From positions 1 to 8,767 of the forward strand of contig DAOVUC010000054.1 in assembly GCA_030632765.1 (NCBI GenBank): a stretch of DNA of 8,767 bases. Reading direction: 5' to 3'. The position numbers were made by a program, and so were the translations under genes. This document shows positions 1 through 5,468 of this stretch, in pieces. The notes below the pieces were generated by a model that saw only the letters and a list, made by a program, of their open reading frames with translations, made no database searches and had not been told where the DNA came from. The number at the start of each line of letters is the position of its first letter. Positions within the stretch are counted from its first letter, which is position 1. This DNA is from Candidatus Dadabacteria bacterium. Its GTDB lineage: Bacteria; Desulfobacterota_D; UBA1144; Nemesobacterales; UBA2774.

Positions 1-1092
1 AGACTTTACAAGGATAACGAACAGTTTTCCGAAGAGATCAACTTGGCTACACAAAGGAATAAAATCACCCTTTTAGAAACGGTTAAGAAGAATAGCAACA
101 AGATGATTTTATGTTTGGAAGAGATAAACTTAAGCGGAATCCAGGTGGAAAGGATCCTCTCTGTTGCTAGGGATTATATTAAGAGACTCGACAAGATAAA
201 AAATGAACTGGTAGGTTCTCAAAAGAAAGCCGATAACTTGAGTGCCAAGTCTAAAAAAAATTATCAAAAGGAAGTTGAGGAATTATTAAATGAGGCTGAA
301 GACAATGCAATCGGACTTAAGAAGTGCGTTGGAAGAATAGAATTTGGTGAAGGAATAACATCAACGGCAAGAAAGAAACTCATAGAATCCAATTTGCGTC
401 TTGTCGTAAGTATTGCCAGGCGTTACATAAACAGAGGTCTCCCCTTTCTGGACTTAATTCAAGAAGGGAATATGGGGCTTATGAGAGCTGTGGAAAAGTT
501 TGAATATACTAGGGGCTATAAATTCTCAACTTATGCAACCTGGTGGATTAGACAAGCAATAACGAGATCTCTAGCGGATCAGTCGAGAATAATTAGGATT
601 CCTGTTCATATGACTGAAACGATAAATCGTATTATTAGGACATCAAGGCTTTTAGTTCAGGACTTGGGACGTGAGCCGATGCCGGATGAGATAGCTCGTA
701 AGGTAGGAATGCCCACCGATAAAGTGGCGAGAGTGCTTAAGATATCAAAAGATCCTATATCTCTTGAAACACCTATCGGCGATGAAGAGGATAGCAAGCT
801 CGTGGATCTTATAGAGGACTCCAGCACAACCTCCCCGGTTAAAGTGCTAGAGATGAATGAACTAAAAGAAATAATAAATAATGCGCTATCATCAGTTCTA
901 AATACTAGAGAGGAGAGTATTGTAAGGCTGAGATTCGGAATAGATGAGGAAAAGGAGCACACTTTAGAAGAGGTTGGTCATCAATTCCAGGTAACACGTG
1001 AGAGAATCAGACAGATTGAAGTAAAAGCTATTAAAAAATTAAAACGTGCCGCAAGAATTTATCCTATTAAAAGTTATGTAGAAAAAACTTAG
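1..1092 (+). CDS. rpoD: RNA polymerase primary sigma factor RpoD, 5' end cut by the window
   Basis: This is the promoter-recognition subunit of RNA polymerase (sigma-70, group 1). The frame is open from base 1, so the TTG at 43 is not the start; 363 codons are visible and the N-terminal part (region 1) lies outside. A charged non-conserved segment (nt 1-370) precedes region 2 (nt about 379-597), with [16 protein letters not shown], then [10 protein letters not shown] and the -10-reading helix [20 protein letters not shown]. Region 3 follows (nt about 610-837). Region 4 (nt about 889-1053) carries the -35-reading helix-turn-helix, [20 protein letters not shown]. Regions 2.4 and 4.2 match the canonical primary sigma, which fits the TTGACA-type promoters seen elsewhere in the window. 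The C-terminal tail ([14 protein letters not shown]) differs from the usual ending. It converges on the recombinase gene with a 16-bp gap and no obvious GC-rich terminator. Confidence 0.96.
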   Translation, partial: RLYKDNEQFSEEINLATQRNKITLLETVKKNSNKMILCLEEINLSGIQVERILSVARDYIKRLDKIKNELVGSQKKADNLSAKSKKNYQKEVEELLNEAEDNAIGLKKCVGRIEFGEGITSTARKKLIESNLRLVVSIARRYINRGLPFLDLIQEGNMGLMRAVEKFEYTRGYKFSTYATWWIRQAITRSLADQSRIIRIPVHMTETINRIIRTSRLLVQDLGREPMPDEIARKVGMPTDKVARVLKISKDPISLETPIGDEEDSKLVDLIEDSSTTSPVKVLEMNELKEIINNALSSVLNTREESIVRLRFGIDEEKEHTLEEVGHQFQVTRERIRQIEVKAIKKLKRAARIYPIKSYVEKT

Positions 1093-1108
1093 TAGAAACC
1101 CGCCTTAA

Positions 1109-2008
1109 TTAATCTTTATTTTTTTTAGAACGAATTTTACTTTTAGTCATATTACTCTTTCTAAGCTCTTTTGCCTCCTCAAAATATACAAGAGCAGTAC
1201 TTACTGTTTTTACCCGCAGCATTTGCATAATGTCTGATACGGTTGCGCCGGATTCTATAGCCAGAATAGCCGCTGTATGTCTAAGGCTATAGGGAGTAAT
1301 GCCTTTCCCCTTAATTCCTAGCTTTTCAAAGTAATAGCTTATGCGAGCTCTAATAGCCCGTGTTGTTATTCTTTCTCTTATTGCTCTGTTCCCAATTCCC
1401 CAAAATAGGGGTTTACTCTCATCCGATCTCTCCCTTTGAGCCAAGTACTTATCCAATTCTTTTGTTACAGCAGGGGGTAGGATTACATATTCGTCCTTTC
1501 TATCTCTGTTCTTGCCCTGGACATAGATAATTTTCTGTTTGTTTCTGGTTTTTATATCTCCTAAGTTTGCTCTTACTATTTCTATCTCGCTCAAGCCGCA
1601 TCTAACCATTAAATTTAAAAGTGCCCAATCCCGAAGTCCTAATGGTGAGGATAAATCTATAGACTCAAAGAGCTTCTTGACGTCACTTCGTGTAATTGGG
1701 TTGGTCAAATGTCTTTGAGGCCTGGAGCCGCCTTTAACTTTTTTAGCCGGGTTCTCGGTAACCTTTCCTATATTCTCTAAATAGTTATAAAACCTCCTTA
1801 CCGCAGTGAGATATGCAGAAACTGAGGTGGTCGATAAATTCTTAGAGGTAAGATAGTCTTTGTAGCGTTGAATATCATTAGAAGTAAGACCTGCAGGAGA
1901 TGTGTCCCCGAGCCATTTGGAGTATTCCATTAAGGCCTTACGGTATGTTTCCTTTGTCGTCGGTCTTCTATTAAGGGAATTGATAAAATCGCGGGTAAGC
2001 TCATCCAT
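1109..2008 (-). CDS. Tyrosine recombinase (XerC/XerD-like integrase), atypical active site
   Basis: A 299-aa site-specific recombinase close in length to XerC/XerD. The N-terminal SAM-like DNA-binding domain spans residues about 1-85 (TTKETYRKALMEYSKWL; YLTAVRRFYNYL) and the catalytic domain about 105-285. Visible catalytic residues: R136 (MVRCGLSEIEI), K166 in the beta hairpin (VQGKNRDRK), R243 (YSLRHTAA) and nucleophile Y275 (STALVYFEE). Two positions differ from the family rule: the His of HxxR is Y240, and the later His/Trp (LGH motif) is V266 (MLRVKTVST). The tail is very basic (KSKIRSKKNKD). The ATG at 2008 has no clear Shine-Dalgarno sequence. It stands alone between rpoD and the 5S gene with no phage genes nearby. 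It may be a chromosomal Xer relative or a domesticated integrase; the catalytic changes make a standard dif-resolving Xer role uncertain. Confidence 0.88.
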   Translation of the reverse strand: MDELTRDFINSLNRRPTTKETYRKALMEYSKWLGDTSPAGLTSNDIQRYKDYLTSKNLSTTSVSAYLTAVRRFYNYLENIGKVTENPAKKVKGGSRPQRHLTNPITRSDVKKLFESIDLSSPLGLRDWALLNLMVRCGLSEIEIVRANLGDIKTRNKQKIIYVQGKNRDRKDEYVILPPAVTKELDKYLAQRERSDESKPLFWGIGNRAIRERITTRAIRARISYYFEKLGIKGKGITPYSLRHTAAILAIESGATVSDIMQMLRVKTVSTALVYFEEAKELRKSNMTKSKIRSKKNKD

Positions 2009-2054
2009 GCTGAGGAATTAAAGCATTTTTATTCTATAAATTCAAATTTAAGTC

Positions 2055-2082
2055 TTGACATCTTTTTAAACTAATGTAATTT
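2055..2082 (+). promoter_or_regulatory. Promoter of the solitary 5S rRNA gene
   Basis: A perfect -35 box TTGACA lies at 2055-2060. With a 16-bp spacer a weak -10 box TAATTT lies at 2077-2082, preceded by TG. Predicted initiation near 2089-2090 coincides with the 5' end of 5S helix I, so the transcript would need little or no 5' processing. The -35 is strong by inspection; the -10 match is only 3 of 6. Confidence 0.6.
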
Positions 2083-2089
2083 TACTCTC

Positions 2090-2213
2090 GAATCTAGGTG
2101 GCAATACTGAAGAGGCAACACCTGGTCCCATACCGAACCCAGAAGTTAAGCTCTTCAAGGCCGATGATACTGCTCTTGTACGGGAGTGGGAAAGTAGGTA
2201 GCTGCCTTGGTTC
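2090..2213 (+). rRNA. rrf: 5S ribosomal RNA, solitary gene
   Basis: The conserved 5S core is present: GAAGAGGCAACACCTGGTCC (2109-2128), then ATACCGAACCCAGAAGTTAA (2130-2149) and CTCTTCAAGGCCGATGATAC (2151-2170). Helix I closes the molecule: 2090-2098 pairs with 2205-2213, with one U-U mismatch and one U-G pair. The exact ends are estimated from helix I, and the mature RNA may be a few bases shorter. No 16S or 23S sequence is adjacent: the upstream neighbour is a divergent recombinase gene and the downstream one is purN. It has its own promoter and a T run directly behind it, so it appears to be an independent transcription unit. Confidence 0.93.
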
Positions 2214-2221
2214 TTTTTTTT
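2205..2221 (+). terminator. Terminator of the 5S rRNA gene
   Basis: The 3' strand of 5S helix I (2205-2213) is followed directly by eight T residues (2214-2221). The closing helix of the rRNA plus the U run would act as an intrinsic terminator. Confidence 0.65.
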
Positions 2222-2256
2222 GCCCTTTTTAGAAATCATTTCTCCCTCCATAATTT

Positions 2257-2302
2257 CAAGAATATAGCGGTTGTTTTGTCAAGAATAGAATGGTTGTTTT
2301 GT
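2257..2302 (+). repeat. Tandem pair of 23-bp direct repeats upstream of purN
   Basis: Two adjacent copies, 2257-2279 and 2280-2302, match at 20 of 23 positions. Both begin CAAGAATA and both end GGTTGTTTTGT. The second copy overlaps the candidate -35 region for purN. The period of about two helical turns would place two protein-binding sites on the same DNA face, so an operator pair is possible. No known PurR-type box is recognised. Confidence 0.6.
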
Positions 2303-2322
2303 ATTGTGACCTTATGTAGTAT
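2294..2322 (+). promoter_or_regulatory. Candidate purN promoter
   Basis: TTGTTT (2294-2299) and TAGTAT (2317-2322) are separated by 17 bp, matching consensus at 3 and 4 of 6 positions. An alternative is TTGTCA (2276-2281) with TTGTAT (2299-2304), also 17 bp apart. Either would give a leader of roughly 35-55 nt before purN. Both involve the tandem repeats. Confidence 0.35.
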
Positions 2323-2363
2323 TGTGTTCTCTAAAAATAAATACTTCATAAGAGGTTCTTTTA

Positions 2364-2966
2364 GTGGATAAAATGCGTGTAGCTGTCTTTGCGTCGGGTA
2401 GTGGTACGAATCTTCAGGCAATCATCGACGCAGAAATACAAACAATCCAAATTGTTCTGGTATTCACTAATAACCCCAAGGCGTATGCCATTGAGCGTGC
2501 TAAGAACCATAATATCCCGGTTGAAGTAATTGATCATAAAAATTATCAAACCAGAGAAGAGTATGAGAAGCATATAATAGAAGTTCTTGATCCTTACAAG
2601 CTCGACTTAATTGTACTAGCTGGGTTTATGAGAATTCTCTCTCCAGTATTAGTTAGAGCATATAAGAATAAAATTGTTAATATACACCCGGCCCTGTTAC
2701 CGTCTTTTCCGGGGATTAATTCTGCAAGGCAAGCCCTTGAGTATGGAGTAAAGTACACTGGCGTCACCGTACACTTTGTGGATGAAGGGGTTGATACGGG
2801 TCCCATTATTCTGCAATCGATAGTTGAAATAGAAGATAAGGACACAGAGGAATCTCTGCTTCGAAAAATTCATAAGGTAGAGCATCGGATATATCCCAAA
2901 GCTATTGAGCTTATATCAAGTGCAGATATAGAAGTAATAGGAAGAAGGGTTATTAAAAAGTATTAA
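2364..2966 (+). CDS. purN: Phosphoribosylglycinamide formyltransferase (GAR transformylase)
   Basis: PurN transfers the formyl group of 10-formyltetrahydrofolate to glycinamide ribonucleotide, the third step of purine synthesis, in the cytoplasm. The 200-aa length is normal. The nucleotide-binding start is [12 protein letters not shown] (residues 9-20), followed by LAGFMRIL (85-92) and the catalytic segment [12 protein letters not shown] (106-117). N106, H108 and D144 (DEGVDTGPI) fall at the same numbers as in the E. coli enzyme. The start is GTG at 2364, preceded by AGAGG at 2351-2355 with an 8-nt gap; the in-frame ATG at 2373 would be 17 nt away and is less likely. It stands alone, without other pur genes, and its stop codon overlaps the end of the convergent aroF gene by 4 bp. 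Confidence 0.96.
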   Translation: MDKMRVAVFASGSGTNLQAIIDAEIQTIQIVLVFTNNPKAYAIERAKNHNIPVEVIDHKNYQTREEYEKHIIEVLDPYKLDLIVLAGFMRILSPVLVRAYKNKIVNIHPALLPSFPGINSARQALEYGVKYTGVTVHFVDEGVDTGPIILQSIVEIEDKDTEESLLRKIHKVEHRIYPKAIELISSADIEVIGRRVIKKY

Positions 2967-3982
2967 AGTTCCCTACCAACGGCTTTGGCAACAGCTGCGG
3001 CTTTCTGCATTAGTTCAGCGAACTTTTTAGGTTTAAGCGACTGCCCCCCATCACTCACTGCTACTTCAGGGTTATTGTGAACTTCAACAATAATTCCATC
3101 CGCTCCAGCTGCAATTGATGCAAGAGCCATAGGGGTTACATACTGCCAGTAGCCGGTTCCATGACTTGGGTCTGCGATAATTGGAAGATGTGTTCTTTCT
3201 TTTAGAACTGGAATAGCATTTAAATCAAAGGTGTTTCTTGTGGCCGTCTCAAAAGTTCTGATACCTCTTTCGCAGAGCATTACATCCTCGTTTCCTTCAG
3301 AAAGTATATACTCGGCACACATTAAGAACTCTTTTATTGTAGTGGACATACCCCTTTTTAGAAGAACGGGTTTCCCTGATTTTCCAACCTCTTTTAAAAG
3401 TGCATAATTTTGAGAGTTTCTTGCCCCAATTTGAAGCACGTCAGCGTATTGTACAACTGAGTCAAGATCATGGGGGTCAAGAATTTCAGTTACGATTGGT
3501 AGTCCGGTTTCTTCTCTAGCTTGTGCAAGCAACTTTAATCCCTCAACTCCCATACCCTGGAAAGTATAAGGGGAAGATCTTGGCTTATAAGCGCCTCCTC
3601 TTAACATTGTTGCCCCGGACTTTTTAATAGCATGGGCGATTTCCATGAGCTGTTGTTCGCTTTCTACAGAACATGGGCCTGCAATGACAGGAATTTTATT
3701 GCTTCCTACAACAGCGTCTTTTACTTTGACTTCTGTATCTTCTTGTTTGAATTCCCTGCTTGCGAGTTTATGCGCTGGAAGAATTGGAATGACTTTCTCA
3801 ACACCATTAAGTATGCTTAAAGCTTCAACATCTTCAGGTTTTCCCCTCTCGTCTCCCACAGCCCCAATTACTGTTCTCAATAAACCTTCAATAGTGTGTG
3901 GTTGATATCCAAGCTCAATCATAGTGGCTTTTGCTTTTTCTATCTCTTCGGGGTCCGCTCCACTTTTCATTACAACAATCAT
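2963..3982 (-). CDS. aroF: 3-deoxy-7-phosphoheptulonate synthase (DAHP synthase) with N-terminal regulatory domain
   Basis: It condenses phosphoenolpyruvate and erythrose 4-phosphate, the first step of the shikimate pathway. The 339 residues split into an N-terminal ferredoxin-like domain (1 to about 75) and a TIM-barrel catalytic domain. This architecture is that of the Thermotoga maritima type enzyme, where the N-terminal domain mediates feedback inhibition by tyrosine or phenylalanine; the same control is inferred here. Motifs: AGPCSVES (101-108), [13 protein letters not shown] (127-139), [11 protein letters not shown] (186-196), [11 protein letters not shown] (269-279). Metal ligands C104, H274, E300 and D311 are all present, each two positions after the T. 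maritima equivalents. The ATG at 3982 has a strong ribosome site (GGAGGA on the minus strand, 3992-3997, 9-nt gap). It appears monocistronic; no other aro gene is in view. Confidence 0.95.
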   Translation of the reverse strand: MIVVMKSGADPEEIEKAKATMIELGYQPHTIEGLLRTVIGAVGDERGKPEDVEALSILNGVEKVIPILPAHKLASREFKQEDTEVKVKDAVVGSNKIPVIAGPCSVESEQQLMEIAHAIKKSGATMLRGGAYKPRSSPYTFQGMGVEGLKLLAQAREETGLPIVTEILDPHDLDSVVQYADVLQIGARNSQNYALLKEVGKSGKPVLLKRGMSTTIKEFLMCAEYILSEGNEDVMLCERGIRTFETATRNTFDLNAIPVLKERTHLPIIADPSHGTGYWQYVTPMALASIAAGADGIIVEVHNNPEVAVSDGGQSLKPKKFAELMQKAAAVAKAVGREL

Positions 3983-4035
3983 TTCTTAAATTCCTCCGCT
4001 TTTCGCAAGCTGAAATATTTTAAAACAAAGGTGCT

Positions 4036-4063
4036 AGAATACATGAAGGCCTAATGTTGTCAA
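4036..4063 (-). promoter_or_regulatory. aroF promoter
   Basis: On the minus strand, a perfect -35 TTGACA (4063-4058) is followed after 16 bp by TATTCT (4041-4036, 4 of 6). Initiation near 4029 gives a leader of about 46 nt holding the ribosome site. The -35 box lies inside an 11-bp palindrome, TGTTG-T-CAACA (4055-4065), a possible operator. Confidence 0.6.
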
Positions 4064-4095
4064 CAGCTTACGGCGCTCTCAGGAGCTATATGAAA

Positions 4096-4126
4096 GCTAT
4101 TAGAAAATAGCACATGTATATGTGCT
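4096..4126. repeat. Two abutting perfect inverted repeats between aroF and tRNA-Leu
   Basis: The first is GCTATT-AGAA-AATAGC (4096-4111). The second is AGCACAT-GTAT-ATGTGCT (4109-4126), with 7-bp arms. They share bases 4109-4111, so only one can form at a time in a single strand. They lie upstream of both divergent promoters and have no T run, which makes a terminator unlikely; an operator or mutually exclusive hairpins are possible. Confidence 0.5.
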
Positions 4127-4153
4127 TGATTCTTTTAATATTTCATAGAATAA

Positions 4154-4159
4154 TATAAT
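4154..4159 (+). promoter_or_regulatory. -10 box of the tRNA-Leu promoter
   Basis: A perfect TATAAT lies 33 bp before the tRNA, predicting initiation near 4166 and a leader of about 25 nt. No good -35 box is found at 16-18 bp; TTGATT (4126-4131) is 22 bp away, too far for normal spacing. Confidence 0.5.
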
Positions 4160-4191
4160 CCCTACTCAGTATTCTTCTTTTCTAGAACTGA

Positions 4192-4275
4192 GGGCGGGTG
4201 GTGAAATTGGCAGACACGACGGCCTCAAAAGCCGTTGGACTCACGTCCGTGGGGGTTCAAGTCCCCCCCCGCCCA
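4192..4275 (+). tRNA. tRNA-Leu, anticodon CAA
   Basis: A complete class II cloverleaf can be drawn. Acceptor stem GGGCGGG (4192-4198) pairs with CCCGCCC (4268-4274), with discriminator A4275. D stem GTG/CAC is 4201-4203/4215-4217. Anticodon stem ACGGC/GCCGT (4219-4223/4231-4235) closes the loop CTCAAAA, with anticodon CAA at 4226-4228, reading UUG. The long variable arm GGAC-TCAC-GTCC (4237-4248) is typical of leucine. T stem GGGGG/CCCCC (4251-4255/4263-4267) has loop TTCAAGT. The 3' CCA is not encoded and must be added by the CCA-adding enzyme. An integrase fragment starts directly behind it, marking this tRNA as a probable attachment site. Confidence 0.96.
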
Positions 4276-4545
4276 TACTGTCAGAAGATGCTAGAGTCTT
4301 CACATTTCGTGGTAAACTCTTAAAGGATATCCGGACTGCATTCGAGAATGCCCGTAAGCGGGCAGGTATAAAAAACCTTAGATTCCATGACCTTAGGCAT
4401 ACTTTTGCAACTAGATTAGTTCTTGCAGGAGTAGACTTAGCGAGTGTTTCTAAGCTCTTGGGGCACTCTTCTATCCAGATGACTATGAGATTTCCATCCT
4501 ACTCCTGAGGCTCTCAAATCGGCTGTTTCTAAGCTAAATAAGTGA
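4276..4545 (+). pseudogene. Phage-type tyrosine integrase, C-terminal remnant
   Basis: Translation from about 4287 reads DARVFTFRGKLLKDIRTAFE and then RFHDLRHTFATRLVLAGVDL (from about 4380), the catalytic domain of a phage or ICE integrase. The HxxR motif (H at 4386-4388) and the LGHSS histidine (4464-4466) are intact. The first catalytic arginine, the whole N-terminal domain and any start codon are absent; the fragment abuts the 3' end of tRNA-Leu. After TMR (to 4490) the frame breaks: the original frame stops at 4506-4508, while the other frame continues PEALKSAVSKLNK and stops at 4543-4545, the family's normal ending. The shift (net +1, probably a 2-nt loss) falls where the nucleophile tyrosine should be; that codon now reads Phe. 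The gene is dead. tRNA plus integrase is the standard scar of an integrated element; the rest of the element is not recognisable in the window. Confidence 0.85.
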
Positions 4546-4557
4546 AAAGTGTTAGCA
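4533..4557 (+). repeat. Direct repeat, left copy
   Basis: GCTAAATAAGTGAAAAGTGT followed by TAGCA. It covers the last codons and stop of the integrase remnant and the bases after it. A 26-bp near-copy is at 5094-5119; the two differ by one insertion and a few substitutions. Together they bracket the secreted-protein gene at 4598-5011. Confidence 0.6.
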
Positions 4558-4597
4558 CTAAAATTATGTTATAAATATTCTATAAGGGTTAAACAAT

Positions 4598-5011
4598 CTA
4601 TTTTTTTATACTACCCTCGTAGCTATATATAATCGGCTCTTGACCTTCTTTTGACCATATAAATGTCCCAGTAATTTCGTCACCTTTAACTGCTCCTTCC
4701 CATTCTGCTTTCCCTTCTTTATTACTCACGAGTGTGGATTCGAACAAAGTAGTGTCACCTTTTGACATCGTTTTATACGAAGCGGAACCAAAGCCGTACT
4801 GTTCGCAATCAACAGAGAAGAATCTTCCATCCTTAAAAATTAACTCATCGTTTGTAGCTTCATCATCTTTACCATGCTCGGACAGTTTGACTAAAAAAGA
4901 TTTACCATCCAACGAATCATCTGCGAATGCAACATTGAGGTTAGCGCTAATTATTGATAAACATACAGCAAGAACTAAAAGGTATATTGTTGAAATTAAA
5001 ATAAATCTCAT
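4598..5011 (-). CDS. Secreted small protein of unknown function
   Basis: The best start is the ATG at 5011, which has a strong ribosome site (AGGAGG, 6-nt gap); a longer reading from TTG at 5032 would run through that site. The 137-aa product begins with a Sec signal peptide: hydrophobic residues 3-22 and a likely cleavage after VAFA (residue 30) before DDSLDGK. The mature part of about 107 residues is acidic and rich in alternating short segments (LDGKSFLVKL, DELIFKDGRF, AEWEGAVKGDEITGTFIW, YSYEGSIKK), suggesting a beta-sheet fold, and has one Cys (C69, DCEQYGFG). The LDGKSF...FKDG...GTF.W pattern resembles uncharacterised secreted proteins I have seen in other bacteria, but I cannot name the family. 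It probably acts in the periplasm. It has its own promoter and lies in the accessory stretch behind the integrase remnant. Confidence 0.8.
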   Translation of the reverse strand: MRFILISTIYLLVLAVCLSIISANLNVAFADDSLDGKSFLVKLSEHGKDDEATNDELIFKDGRFFSVDCEQYGFGSASYKTMSKGDTTLFESTLVSNKEGKAEWEGAVKGDEITGTFIWSKEGQEPIIYSYEGSIKK

Positions 5012-5051
5012 ATTTCTCCTCCTATTAACCAATATTTTGACTATTAAAATA

Positions 5052-5081
5052 ATTCTACTAGAGTTTGCTAAGTAGTGTCAA
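5052..5081 (-). promoter_or_regulatory. Promoter of the secreted-protein gene
   Basis: On the minus strand, a perfect -35 TTGACA (5081-5076) is followed after 18 bp by TAGAAT (5057-5052, 5 of 6). Initiation near 5045 gives a leader of about 34 nt containing the AGGAGG site. This is the best promoter match in the window. Confidence 0.7.
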
Positions 5082-5093
5082 GGTCGTAGTGCT

Positions 5094-5119
5094 GCTAAAT
5101 AGGTGAAAGTTTGTTAGCA
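5094..5119 (+). repeat. Direct repeat, right copy
   Basis: GCTAAATAGGTGAAAGTTTG followed by TTAGCA, a near-copy of 4533-4557. Read in the integrase frame, the bases just before and into it give L-L-N-R-stop, compared with K-L-N-K-stop at the left copy. It may therefore be the 3' tail of a second lost integrase or a duplicated element end. Confidence 0.55.
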
Positions 5120-5132
5120 ATATTGTTGGTGC

Positions 5133-5167
5133 TAAATCTATATTTTGCATACAATCTTATAGATTTA
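5133..5167. repeat. Inverted repeat upstream of the lipoprotein gene
   Basis: TAAATCTATA (5133-5142) and TATAGATTTA (5158-5167) form perfect 10-bp arms around a 15-bp centre. The right arm ends just before the expected -35 position of the lipoprotein promoter, where an operator for a dimeric regulator could sit. No known regulator motif is recognised. Confidence 0.5.
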
Positions 5168-5168
5168 A

Positions 5169-5198
5169 GTTACACAATAAGTCTATCTCCTTTATACT
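5169..5198 (+). promoter_or_regulatory. Promoter of the lipoprotein gene, probably giving a leaderless mRNA
   Basis: TATACT (5193-5198, 5 of 6) lies 7 bp before the GTG start, so transcription would begin at or next to the start codon. A weak -35, GTTACA (5169-5174, 4 of 6), is 18 bp upstream. The lack of a Shine-Dalgarno sequence agrees with leaderless translation. Confidence 0.45.
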
Positions 5199-5205
5199 TA
5201 TTAAG

Positions 5206-5460
5206 GTGAATACAAAGTTATGGCTATTAATCTTTGGTTTCTTTTTTCTCTCATTCTCTGCCTGCGGCTCTAAGGTCAGCAGTGTTAATGACAACGGCTG
5301 TTACGAAATTGACGGGGATAATATTGTCTACACTTGCGACAATAATAAAAATGCAGAAATAAACAAGACAAGTACTGGCTATGACGGGCCTAATAATCCA
5401 AAAGCGCTCAACCTTTATCGCCCGGGAAGGTTTGACAATATAAATAGCCCGGTGTGGTAA
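5206..5460 (+). CDS. Small lipoprotein of unknown function
   Basis: An 84-aa protein with a lipoprotein signal: MNTK, a hydrophobic run (WLLIFGFFFLSFSA, residues 6-19) and the lipidation cysteine C20 in FSAC-GS. The -3 residue is Phe instead of the usual Leu, which weakens the lipobox slightly. The mature part (about 65 aa) is rich in Asn, Asp and Gly and has two further cysteines, C32 and C44 (NGCYEIDGD, IVYTCDNN), which could form a disulfide. The end is polar and aromatic (YRPGRFDNINSPVW). No family is recognised. The start is GTG; no Shine-Dalgarno sequence precedes it. Its stop is 8 bp from the end of the convergent transporter gene. It is expected at the inner or outer membrane. The signal peptide supports it as real; its function is unknown. 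Confidence 0.68.
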   Translation: MNTKLWLLIFGFFFLSFSACGSKVSSVNDNGCYEIDGDNIVYTCDNNKNAEINKTSTGYDGPNNPKALNLYRPGRFDNINSPVW

Positions 5461-5468
5461 TCTGAATC

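Noticed and set aside
657..962. A 101-codon minus-strand frame inside rpoD
   Set aside because: It is a shadow of the conserved sigma factor coding sequence, with low-complexity Ser-rich translation.
1093..1130. Terminator between rpoD and the recombinase gene
   Set aside because: There is a T-rich run and a short TTAATTAA palindrome but no GC-containing stem.
2066..2251. A 61-codon minus-strand frame across the 5S gene
   Set aside because: It is antisense to the rRNA and its terminator, and its composition follows the rRNA sequence.
4349..4362. Hairpin GCCCG-TAAG-CGGGC
   Set aside because: It lies inside the integrase remnant and is explained by the codons for NARKRAG; there is no T run.
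5012..5032. A longer N-terminus for the secreted protein from TTG at 5032
   Set aside because: The added codons (VNRRRN) are simply the translated AGGAGG ribosome site in front of the ATG at 5011.
4734..5075. A 113-codon plus-strand frame opposite the secreted protein
   Set aside because: The opposite strand has a signal peptide, a ribosome site and a strong promoter; this frame has none of these.
4533..5119. Integron attC sites around the secreted-protein gene
   Set aside because: The GTTAGCA cores do not fit the GTTRRRY/RYYYAAC pattern and no attC-like hairpin pairing was found.
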